This document shows, piece after piece, positions 1-5,801 of a DNA stretch of 5,801 nucleotides (positions are counted from its first letter, which is position 1; each line of letters starts with the position of its first letter). A program made the translations under genes and the position numbers. The stretch lies in assembly GCA_910583605.1 (NCBI GenBank), contig CAJTXN010000031.1, positions 1 through 5,801 of the forward strand. Reading direction: 5' to 3'. The stretch is from an uncultured Lachnospiraceae bacterium (GTDB lineage Bacteria > Bacillota > Clostridia > Lachnospirales > Lachnospiraceae). The notes beneath the pieces are model-generated. The model ran no database searches and was not told where the DNA came from. It saw only the letters and a program-made list of their open reading frames with translations.

Positions 1-8
1 GGCAACAT

Positions 9-332
9 TTATACAGGCTTTGTTTGAAAATATCTGCTGGGAAAGTTGAGTAAATAATATTCAACTATTTTGCTTTGATACATTGTCCTGCCCAAAAACC
101 TTTTTGTTTTATCATTATAATACTCATCAAAATTCAGTTCCCTGTTATCTCCCATTAAACTGGCTATATCAGAAAATAGTGGCGGATATTTTTTAATTGA
201 TATTTCATTATAAAAGTTTGCAAGTCTCTGTAAAAACTCCTCCCCCAGATTACCATTTTCTATTGATGTTTTGGTTCCAACTTTATCCCAATTAATATTA
301 TTTATTCTGGCTATTGCCTGTTTTAAGTACAT
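9..332 (-). CDS. Small hypothetical protein, candidate immunity protein (107 aa)
   Basis: This is an intact 107-residue reading frame that starts at ATG and ends at TAA. A ribosome site of the form AGAGGATGAG lies about ten bases before the start, which supports expression. The protein is soluble-looking, with no signal peptide and no membrane segment, and it is rich in Asn, Tyr and Lys. I do not recognise its family. A role as an immunity protein is inferred from position only: it is the last of four small AT-rich genes that each follow an intact or broken toxin tail in this locus, and a possible toxin tail ends 38 bases upstream at 371. It could equally be an unrelated accessory gene. Confidence is high that it is a gene and low for its function. 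Confidence 0.65.
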   Translation of the reverse strand: MYLKQAIARINNINWDKVGTKTSIENGNLGEEFLQRLANFYNEISIKKYPPLFSDIASLMGDNRELNFDEYYNDKTKRFLGRTMYQSKIVEYYLLNFPSRYFQTKPV

Positions 333-370
333 TTTATCTCATCCTCTACAACATAATTAAAATCAGTTTT

Positions 371-589
371 TTACCACAATCCCCATAAATTAAGAGATTT
401 TTTTGCATAATCATTCCTTTCACCAGAACGGCGGTGGATTTAACCTAAGGCTTGGAAATTAAATATTATAATGTTACAGTCAATCCCTTTAAATTGGCTC
501 ATAAAGGTGCGTCATTGGTAATATGGTTTTACTTAATCATTCATGCAGTTCTGTATCAGGTGCCGTTTTAATACCAAACCATCAATTTG
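371..589 (-). pseudogene. Degraded coding sequence, possible toxin-tail remnant
   Basis: This 219-base stretch lies between two intact small genes and contains no open gene. On the minus strand, short protein-like pieces appear in different frames. One reads WFGIKTAPDTELHE, shortly after the upstream gene ends. Another, starting at an ATG near 502, reads MSQFKGIDCN onward to a TAA at 440-442. After that stop the same frame continues from 439 to a TAA at 371-373, with 22 residues containing HRRSGERNDYAKK. That last piece ends 38 bases before the next start codon, as a toxin tail would before its immunity gene. A third frame holds NPPPFW before a stop, in a locally GC-rich patch at 421-437. I read this as a decayed toxin tip, but no family is recognised and chance frames cannot be excluded. 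Confidence 0.3.
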
Positions 590-1033
590 TCACACTAAAT
601 TATTTGAAAATTCAATAAATTCTTTATTAAACTCGCTATCCTCTCCTTTAATAAGATCATCATAATCCTGGAATATCTTATTGACGATATTTTCAGGCAA
701 ATATTTAATATCTTTTATATAAAATCCGCTGTTCAATTCTTTAAGTATATCATATAATAAAACTTTTCCTATTTTTTCTTTCCTTTTACCCAAACAATTT
801 AATACATTTTCTGGATTTATTTGAAATACTATATCCCATACAGTGGCCTGTAAATAATCATCTCCTTTGTTATTTTCAAGTATTTCCATTCCTAAATGGA
901 GTGCTTTCTGTGGATCTCTACATTCTAATTCAAGCAACGCCGCACTTGTTTCTTCAAATCCCCATATATTAGAAATAATATCTATTAATTCACTGGATTT
1001 CAAATATCTTATGTATGCCAAGTCATTTTCCAT
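590..1033 (-). CDS. Candidate immunity protein, all-helical (147 aa)
   Basis: This is an intact 147-residue frame with an ATG start and a very strong ribosome site (AGGAGGAG) six bases upstream. The sequence is predicted by eye to be mostly helical, with a motif-like stretch of ELECRDPQKALHLGMEIL followed by GDDYLQATVWDI. This pattern is reminiscent of HEAT-like or Imm-type immunity proteins found next to Rhs and CDI toxins, in which an EL..RDP..AL..a..IL stretch precedes a conserved GD.yLQa. I do not assign a numbered Imm family. It follows a toxin-tail remnant whose stop codon overlaps this gene's ribosome site, the arrangement expected of a translationally coupled toxin/immunity pair. The toxin is broken, so this would be an orphan immunity gene. 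No membrane segment or signal peptide is seen, so a cytoplasmic location is expected. Confidence 0.72.
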   Translation of the reverse strand: MENDLAYIRYLKSSELIDIISNIWGFEETSAALLELECRDPQKALHLGMEILENNKGDDYLQATVWDIVFQINPENVLNCLGKRKEKIGKVLLYDILKELNSGFYIKDIKYLPENIVNKIFQDYDDLIKGEDSEFNKEFIEFSNNLV

Positions 1034-1039
1034 TTAAAT

Positions 1040-1047
1040 CTCCTCCT
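1040..1047 (-). promoter_or_regulatory. Shine-Dalgarno site overlapping the toxin-tail stop codon
   Basis: On the minus strand the sequence AGGAGGAG ends six bases before the ATG of the immunity gene at 1033. The TAG stop of the toxin-tail frame (1046-1048) shares its last two bases with this site. This overlap suggests that translation of the toxin once drove translation of the immunity gene. The site itself is strong enough to act alone. Confidence 0.75.
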
Positions 1048-1256
1048 ATTTGACAGGCTTTAATATAACAGTTACTAAATATGGTGTTCTATCATCCAGT
1101 ATTCTCCATCTGGTGTATTGAATACCTTGATTCTTTCATATTAAATTTACTTTTTCTTTAGTCACACTTCCCTGACGTAAGTTCACCTTTCATCGCTTTT
1201 TGCCATGCATAAGCAATCTCTGAATCAGCTTGGAAATACAGCTCTTTTAATGGCTT
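1046..1256 (-). pseudogene. Broken Rhs toxin C-terminal tip (one frameshift, one stop)
   Basis: Rhs homology stops at 1257 and is followed by two pieces of a likely single toxin tail. The first, 1256-1158, encodes 32 residues including LKELYFQADSEIAYAW and ends at TAA, in a frame different from the Rhs core. The second, 1135-1046, encodes 29 residues including YTRWRILDDRTPYL and ends in VTVILKPVK. Upstream of an in-frame TGA (1136-1138) the second frame reads VTKEKVNLI, starting just where the first piece ends. One frameshift near 1166 and one TGA would therefore join them into a roughly 70-residue tail. A final strand of the type YLVTVILKP is common at the end of RNase toxins of the BECR (barnase/EndoU/colicin) fold, but that assignment is only a suggestion. 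The toxin's own start and the 3' half of the core are missing, so it cannot be made as it stands. Confidence 0.55.
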
Positions 1257-1919
1257 TGATACTCCGTCTGCAGGCCATTTCCGTAACACTGCTTCTGAAG
1301 GGCATCGCTTTTATTGTAGTGGTACGAAACCAGCACATGCTCCGGTCCTTCCGTTACCTGTGTCAGACGGTCCAGTGCGTCATGGGTATAGCGGACCGTT
1401 CTTCCCGTGCGGTCGGTCAAGCCGGACAGGTTGCGGTTGCGGTCGTAGGCGTATTCCAGAAGGGGGATTCCGTCTGCGGATCTGCTTTTCAGCAGGCCGT
1501 TTTCTGTATAGGCGTACTGATAGATGATCCCGCCTCCAGCGGCTTCCCGGAGCCTTCCGTCCGGACGGTATTGGTACTGGCTGACCACCGGGTGTTTTCC
1601 GTTCCGGTCTTCGCACCGGCGGTAGTACAGGCTGCCGTCCATGTTGTAACGGGTATGCTCCGTGTTCCCGTTCCGGTCGACGTGCATCTCCTGACGGCCT
1701 TCTTCGTCGCAGTAGAAGTATTCGCTGTGTCCTTCCGGATCCCGGATCTCGCATACCTGCCCGAAGCTGTTGTAGCGATAGATGGTGGTGTTTCCGTTCG
1801 CGTCCGTGGCGCCGGTGATGTTGCCGGCATGATCGTAGGTGTAGTGTTCCACGCCTCCTTCCGGCGTATGGATCTCCAGGATCCTCCCCCAGCCGTCCAG
1901 GACGAAATCCGTCCGGTTC
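1257..1919 (-). repeat. 663-base direct repeat, copy A (Rhs core)
   Basis: This segment aligns without gaps to 4094-4756, in the same orientation and at a fixed offset of 2837 bases. By eye the encoded proteins differ at about 25 of 221 residues, so identity is near 89 percent at the protein level. Homology ends abruptly at both sides: at 1257, where copy A turns into toxin-tail sequence, and at 1919, where copy B ends but copy A continues as core. Confidence 0.9.
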
Positions 1920-2348
1920 CCGTTTCCGTCCGTCGCCCCGGTCACGTTCCCCCAGGCGTCATGCTCCAGTCTCTGGGCCGTCCGGCGCTTCCGGGCATTG
2001 CGGCGTCCCCGGTATACGGCCAGCAGGTCTCCGGACAGGCTGTGTTCGTATTCGGTGTGGACGGACTGTGCGTCCAGCTGTGACCGGATATTCCCGGAGC
2101 AGTCGTAGGCCTGCTCCTGCAGGATATTACCGTCCGGACCGGTGATCCGGGTTACGCGGTCACGGCAGTCATAGGTATAGCAGAATCCGGCACCGTCGTC
2201 CTGTGCAGGCCCCGTTCTCCTGTCCACTGATTTAGAAGCTTTTGAATATCTTCTGATTCAGGCTGTTATAATAGTACTCTGCTCTGGAGTCCTGCGGATC
2301 TTCCACTGTGGTCAGGCAGTTCCGAACACCATAGGTGAAGTTGTTCAA
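1257..2348 (-). pseudogene. Rhs/YD-repeat core fragment, truncated at both ends and frameshifted
   Basis: This is a GC-rich segment coding for YD repeats, with many copies of the G-x-x-x-x-Y-x-Y-D-x-x-G-R/N type such as YTYDHAGNITGATDANGN. It begins within 20 bases of the preceding immunity gene's stop. The first 38 residues (2348-2232) contain FTYGVRNCLTTVEDP and YYYNSLNQK and run into a TAA. The following frame (from about 2243, open from a GTG at 2227) carries on the YD repeats for 326 residues, so a one-base frameshift lies near an AAAA run at about 2240-2246. The segment stops at 1257, in the middle of the core. It lacks the C-terminal RHS core domain that its sister copy at 4758-3034 has, and it ends with four foreign codons and a TAA at 1247. 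No Rhs N-terminal region, signal or ribosome site is seen. It is a non-functional core fragment, possibly a template for recombination. Confidence 0.85.
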
Positions 2349-2365
2349 CTAAAATTTTCACCTAA

Positions 2366-2644
2366 CTATTTCTTTTTTGATTTTTCATATAACATTTTAA
2401 CTGTTCCTTTGGCTTCTTTCGTTTTTACTCCTCGATTCCCCAGTTTAGAAAAAACTTCTCTTATAATATCTGTATTATTTAACAAATATAATATTTCTAT
2501 TTCACTTCTGAACTCCTTAATAGTTTCCTTATTTTCTCTTTTCAAAAAATCTTCAATAAGGTTTTCCAGATCAGAATCATTCATTGACCAGTTAAAATAA
2601 TGTTTAATGAAATATCCAACAGTATCAAACCTACTAATATTCAT
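2366..2644 (-). CDS. CdiI-like immunity protein for the RNase A-like toxin (92 aa)
   Basis: This is an intact 92-residue frame with an ATG start and a ribosome site AAGGAAAGGA eight bases upstream. The opening residues, VGYFIKHYFNWSMND, then an acidic helical stretch (LENLIEDFLKRE) and the pattern SEIEILYLL resemble the small helical immunity proteins annotated as contact-dependent growth inhibition immunity proteins. In those, a yF..Dw motif is followed by helices with a conserved E-i. It lies 43 bases after the stop of the RNase A-like toxin, the normal place for a cognate immunity gene. The expected role is to bind and block the toxin in the cytoplasm of the producer and its kin. Family membership is judged by eye. 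The pairing with the toxin is strong on position. Confidence 0.75.
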   Translation of the reverse strand: MNISRFDTVGYFIKHYFNWSMNDSDLENLIEDFLKRENKETIKEFRSEIEILYLLNNTDIIREVFSKLGNRGVKTKEAKGTVKMLYEKSKKK

Positions 2645-2652
2645 TATTAAAA

Positions 2653-2662
2653 TCCTTTCCTT
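2653..2662 (-). promoter_or_regulatory. Ribosome binding site of the CdiI-like gene
   Basis: On the minus strand AAGGAAAGGA lies eight bases before the ATG at 2644. It lies in the 43-base gap after the toxin stop, so the immunity gene can be translated without translation of the toxin. Confidence 0.7.
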
Positions 2663-2687
2663 TATTTCATATAAACCTTATCAAAAT

Positions 2688-3056
2688 TTAATCAAAAACA
2701 GGATATGCAGTAATTATTTTATATCCGTTTGGCATGCCAGCGTCCTTTACCATAAATATTTGAGATTTATTTAGGCCATATGTAATATTTTTAGATGCAG
2801 TTCCATAAACATTTACTTCAACGCCTTTACCAATCGAAAAATCATGTGTCGTCTCTGTTACCAAAAAATCTTTGGACTTTGGATTATTTAGCCAATCTGA
2901 TATTTTATTTGCGTTTTGACGAAGATTCTGTTGAATTGCATTGGTCGCAGTTCTTTTATCTGAAAAAGATGTAGCCGCAACTTGCTCTTGAGCTGCTCTT
3001 CTTAATAAATATTCATTATTTTTCCCTACATGCCTAGCCTGTATATGCCCCCCCAT
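2688..3056 (-). CDS. RNase A-like toxin domain (CdiA-CT type), out of frame with its Rhs core
   Basis: The 122-residue frame matches the bacterial CdiA C-terminal RNase A-like domain over its whole length. It has GGHIQARHVGK at residues 2-12, an R-R pair at 19-20, ATSFSDKRTA then a helix with NANKISDWL, and the terminal GYKIITAYP. From memory of the Yersinia kristensenii CdiA toxin, the active site is His, Arg eleven residues later, and a Thr-x-Tyr near the end. Here H9 and R20 have that spacing and T116/Y118 form the T-A-Y, so the catalytic set appears intact. The predicted activity is RNA cleavage in a target cell. The ATG lies inside the junction and has no ribosome site. With one base fewer in the G7 tract (3048-3054) the core would read straight through NNGGHIQARHVG. 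As sequenced the toxin is separated from its delivery protein, and an immunity gene follows 43 bases downstream. Confidence 0.87.
   Translation of the reverse strand: MGGHIQARHVGKNNEYLLRRAAQEQVAATSFSDKRTATNAIQQNLRQNANKISDWLNNPKSKDFLVTETTHDFSIGKGVEVNVYGTASKNITYGLNKSQIFMVKDAGMPNGYKIITAYPVFD
3048..3054 (-). other. G7 homopolymer at the core/toxin frame junction
   Basis: The minus strand carries seven consecutive G residues between AATAAT and CATATA. With seven the Rhs frame reads NNGGAYTG and stops. With six it would read NNGGHIQARHVG and continue into the RNase A-like toxin. The tract therefore sets whether toxin and core are one protein. It may be a phase-variable repeat, a slippage site, a fixed mutation or a sequencing error. 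Confidence 0.75.
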
Positions 3057-4093
3057 TATTATCCATCTGATCTATAATATCAACATCTATCTGTCTTATT
3101 TCATTTGGATCAGTTCCAGGAGCATACTTCCCGCCCGGACACAGTTGCGCATACCCGCTCGGATCATAATACATCACCGGGTTATTCGCACAGTACGCGT
3201 ACAGGTTCAGCCCGTCTCCGCGGTACACATCCTCCTGCAGAAACCTTCCGACCACAGGGTTGTAAAACCTTGCACGGAGATAATACTGTCCGGCGGTCCC
3301 ATCATACATCTGCCCTGTATAAGTCAGGCGATTAGGTACATCTCCTGTTTCCTGCAGGATGATTCCGAAAGTGTCATAGCAGTACGACTTCCGGATCTCA
3401 TGCGCCTCATCCAGCAGGAACAGAGTGCTTCCCGTCTCGTCCTGAACAAAGGAAAAACGGCTCTGCTCTTCTCCGTCCTGTATCAGGAGCAGCGGATCGT
3501 ATCCTCTTATGTAACGGATCTGAGCATCTTCCCGTCTTTCCTCCGCCAACTCGCCCCGGTCGAAGAGAAAGCGGATGACTTTCCCGTTTTCTTCCGTCTC
3601 GTAACGCAGATTTTCTCCGTCATAGCGGTTGAGCTGGACAAAGCTTCCCGCTCCGTCTCCTCCACCCGCCGATTCGGATACGGCAACGCTGATCTGCCGT
3701 CCGGCCGCATCGTAAGTATACTGTTTTCTGCCGGTTCTCCCCTGCTCTTCCAGAAGGTTGCCCTGCGGGTCGTAGCGGTACCGGATAACTTCTTCCCGGG
3801 TATGGCGTTCAGTCAGCTGATTCTTTGCGTTGTAACAGTAAGTTTCCGTCTCCTGCCCGGTCTCTTTTCTCAGTCGGTTTCCTGCCGGATCGTAGGCATA
3901 CCTCACTCCTTTCCCGTCCTGTATGGATCCGGTCAGGCGGTTCATCCGGTCATAGGTGTACGTGTTCTGATACGGTTCTCCGCTCTTTTCCGTACAGTTC
4001 CCGTTCCCGTCGTAAGCGTAACGGAGATTCAGCAGCACGTTTCCCTGTGCCGTCATGGTCACAAGGCCGGCGGGACTTCCGTCTTCCTGATAG

Positions 4094-4756
4094 TGATATT
4101 CTGTCTGCAGGCCGTTTCCGTAACACAGCGTCTGAAGAGGTCCGCTTTTGTAGTAGTGGTACGAGGCCAGCACGTGCTCCGGTCCTTCCGTTACCTGCGT
4201 CAGTCGGTCCAGCGCGTCATGGGCATAGCAGACCGTTCTCCCTGTGCGGTCGGTCAGGCCGGACAGGGAGCGGTTGCGGTCGTAGGCGTATTCCAGAAGG
4301 AGGATTCCGTCTGCGGATTTTCTTTTCAGCAGGCCGTTTTCTGTATAGGCGTACTGATAGGTGATCCCTCCTCCGGCGGCTTCCCGGAGCCTTCCGTCCG
4401 GCCAGTACCGGTACCGGCTGACCACCGGGTGCTTTCCGTTCCGGTCTTCGCACCGGCGGTAGTACAGGCTGCCGTCCATGTTGTAACGGGTATGCTCCGT
4501 GTTCCCATTTCGGTCGATGTGCATCTCCTGACGGCCTTCTTCGTCGCAGTAGAAGTACTCGCTGTGTCCTTCCGGATCCTGGATCTCACATACCTGCCCG
4601 AAGCTGTTGTAGCGGTAAGTAATGGTGTTTCCGTTCGCGTCCGTAGCGCCGGTAATGTTGCCGGTGCAGTCGTAGGCGTAGTGTTCCACGCCGCCTTCCG
4701 TCGTATGGATCTCCATGATCCTTCCCCAGCCGTCCAGAACGAAATCCGTCCGGTTC
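4094..4756 (-). repeat. 663-base direct repeat, copy B (Rhs core)
   Basis: This copy aligns gap-free with 1257-1919. Its 5' limit (4756) is also the 5' limit of all Rhs homology in this core. At its 3' limit (4094) copy B continues as ordinary core, whereas copy A switches to other sequence. Recombination between the two copies would delete 2837 bases, removing the RNase A-like toxin and its immunity gene. Confidence 0.9.
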
Positions 4757-4786
4757 AAAAATCATCTTAACGATTACTTGAAATTT

Positions 4787-5224
4787 CTACTCAAAAATCG
4801 AGTCAACAGAAACATTAGCAGTTTCTATTAGCTGGTCTAAATCCTCCCATTTTTGGAGTTTTACGTTATTTTCACACACCAATCTTCCATCATTCCTGTT
4901 AAGTTCCGGAGTATCGTTATAACAAAAAAATCTTCGCAAAACATGATTATTATCCATCACAATACATTCACAATCCATTTGTGCATCATCGCTGAAAAAA
5001 TAAGCCAACTTTTTTCCCGAACTCATTTCCAACAGTACTTCTTCACAATATGTATCTCCTGATGTTGTGATAATCAAACACCACTTTCCTCTGTTCAAAA
5101 ATATCATATCTCCATAAATTATTCTTTCCTCATCAAGGATGCATTGCCCAGTATTGTCTATATTAAGATAGTTTTCATATGCTTTTTTATAATTCAAATT
5201 TACATATATACTACAATCTACCAT
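4787..5224 (-). CDS. Candidate immunity protein paired with the upstream toxin tip (145 aa)
   Basis: This is an intact 145-residue frame with an ATG start and a ribosome site AGAAGGA about ten bases upstream. The start lies one base after the stop of the preceding frame, so the two are almost certainly translated together. The protein is mixed strand and helix by eye, with GKWCLIITTSGDTYCEEVLLE then KLAYFFSDDAQ. It ends in a helical WEDLDQLIETANVS, and that acidic, Trp-containing tail is common in small immunity proteins. It has six Cys, which may be incidental. I do not recognise the family. The immunity role is inferred from coupling to a toxin-like frame in an Rhs tip locus. It ends at TAG 30 bases before the truncated Rhs core begins. 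Confidence 0.65.
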   Translation of the reverse strand: MVDCSIYVNLNYKKAYENYLNIDNTGQCILDEERIIYGDMIFLNRGKWCLIITTSGDTYCEEVLLEMSSGKKLAYFFSDDAQMDCECIVMDNNHVLRRFFCYNDTPELNRNDGRLVCENNVKLQKWEDLDQLIETANVSVDSIFE

Positions 5225-5225
5225 T

Positions 5226-5707
5226 TTAAATTATTCCTTCTAAAATTATTTGTTTTTTGCCAAATATATATATATTTTGTTGTAATGTTGTAGCTTCTGT
5301 ATGGGCAGGATTCTTTCCAAATCGAACTATTCCATTTACTTCATACACTGCAATTCTACTTGGATGTGGATTGCGTTTTGTAGCATATATTGAATCATAA
5401 TAATCCAACGCTTCTGGTGGTAACATATTTCTCGGAATAAATTTCTCCCCTGTTGGAGTAATGTTTCCTTGTACATTAATTCCGCCATCTGCTATTCCCA
5501 ATATATGATGTCCTGGTTGCAATTTCCCATCTCTAACCATACTGGTATATTCTTCCCTCATTTTTATGTATTCATTTTCTTCAACAATACACAATGTATC
5601 TGGATCTGGAAAAAATTCTGGATTTTCAATATGTTTTTGTTTTAAGATTTCATAATATGGTTATCTAAAAATATAATCATATCTATATATTGTTCTTGAG
5701 AACACAT
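5226..5707 (-). pseudogene. Frameshifted toxin-tip candidate with GHH motif
   Basis: The main frame is open from 5660 to the TAA at 5226-5228 (144 residues) but begins right after a stop (5661-5663). It offers only TTG or internal ATG starts, none with a clear ribosome site. A 21-residue frame opening at ATG 5707 (MCSQEQYIDMIIFLDN) overlaps its 5' end. Adding one base near 5660 joins the two as FLDNPYYEILKQK, suggesting a one-base deletion in a gene of about 160 residues. The body contains LQPGHHILGIADGG with N-x-x-x-T-G-E-K after it, and later VNGIVRFGKNPAHTEATTLQQ. The GHH...GG...N layout resembles HNH/Endo VII-type toxin nucleases, and a family with a GHH signature is known among polymorphic toxins, but I cannot confirm membership. 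The one-base gap to the next gene fits a toxin followed by its immunity gene. It could instead be a second immunity-type protein. Confidence 0.5.
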
Positions 5708-5801
5708 ATATCAAACTGAAAAATATTATAGTAAATCTGCAGGATCACTCACAGAGATTCTATCAATATCACTATGTTATTTCTTTCCCTGTCCTGACAT
5801 C
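5708..5801 (-). other. Window edge, no intact gene
   Basis: All three minus-strand frames carry stops here. One frame reads MSGQGKK, a stop, then HSDIDRISVSDPADLL and another stop, which could be decayed coding sequence. A TATAAT hexamer lies 17 bases before the ATG at 5707, but no acceptable -35 box is placed at the right distance, so no promoter is called. Confidence 0.25.

Larger units (their letters stand above)
3034..4758 (-). pseudogene. Rhs core, 5'-truncated, with complete C-terminal RHS core domain
   Basis: This 574-residue frame is built of YD repeats over roughly residues 1-490. The RHS-associated core domain follows at residues 492-536, including YYLRARFYNPVVGRF, GLNLYAYCANNP and DPSGY. 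A 38-residue linker comes next and ends in DQMDNNGG. In intact Rhs proteins the repeats form a shell around the C-terminal toxin, which is released by cleavage near the DP-G motif. Rhs homology begins abruptly at 4756, an in-frame TGA lies two codons upstream of the first TTG, and no ribosome site is present. The N-terminal part that would include secretion signals is absent. The 3' end is frameshifted at the G7 tract and stops at TAG (3034-3036), overlapping the toxin frame by 23 bases. It is probably a silent displaced cassette, able to act only after recombination with a full-length rhs gene. Confidence 0.88.

Noticed and set aside
421..437. Possible hairpin or terminator in a GC-rich spot
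   Set aside because: Only about four base pairs can form and no U-run follows on either strand.
455..500. TTGACT and TATAAT hexamers on the minus strand
   Set aside because: The spacer is only about seven bases, far short of the 16-18 needed for a sigma-70-type promoter.
1205..2083. Plus-strand open frame of 292 codons
   Set aside because: It is antisense to the second Rhs core fragment, and its translation mirrors the other plus-strand shadow because both lie opposite the same repeat.
2339..2350. Inverted repeat agttg-tt-caact
   Set aside because: A five-base stem with a two-base loop is too short to be a terminator or a convincing recombination site.
1257..4756. Mobile element or CRISPR array as the cause of the repeats
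   Set aside because: The repeated sequence is plainly Rhs coding sequence. There is no transposase, no terminal inverted repeat, and no short regularly spaced repeats.
3145..4770. Long plus-strand open frame of 541 codons opposite the Rhs core
   Set aside because: It is a shadow of the GC-rich repetitive core on the other strand. The minus-strand translation shows clear YD repeats and the RHS core domain, and this frame shows no recognisable domain.

Overview
The window is an accessory Rhs (YD-repeat) polymorphic-toxin locus. Every supported gene is on the minus strand, so it reads from high to low coordinates. The YD-repeat wording, strong AGGAGG-type ribosome sites and an AT-rich background point to a low-GC Firmicute, most likely a gut clostridium of the Lachnospiraceae type; that placement is inference. 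The two Rhs core segments are clearly GC-rich. The small genes between them are strongly AT-rich, which is the usual mosaic of old core plus swapped toxin/immunity tips.

In transcription order the layout is as follows. (1) 5707-5226 is a frameshifted toxin-tip candidate with a GHH motif, one base ahead of (2) a candidate immunity gene at 5224-4787. (3) 4758-3034 is an Rhs core that has lost its 5' end but keeps a full C-terminal RHS core domain. (4) 3056-2688 is a CdiA-type RNase A-like toxin domain, out of frame with that core because of a seven-G tract. (5) 2644-2366 is its CdiI-like immunity gene. (6) 2348-1257 is a second Rhs core piece, truncated at both ends and frameshifted. (7) 1256-1046 is a broken toxin tail, followed by (8) an intact candidate immunity gene at 1033-590 whose ribosome site overlaps the toxin stop codon. 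(9) 589-371 is degraded sequence ending in a possible toxin tail, followed by (10) an intact 107-residue gene at 332-9.

The locus looks like a graveyard or reservoir of displaced Rhs tip cassettes. The unit core fragment + toxin tip + immunity gene recurs. In each unit the toxin is broken or out of frame, whereas the gene in the immunity position is open and has a good ribosome site. The two core fragments share a 663-base direct repeat that could recombine with each other or with a full-length rhs gene outside the window. No full-length Rhs N-terminus, secretion gene, transposase, integrase, CRISPR array, tRNA or rRNA is visible.

The strongest observations are the G7 tract exactly at the core/toxin junction, a possible on/off switch, and the consistent contrast between intact immunity genes and broken toxins.
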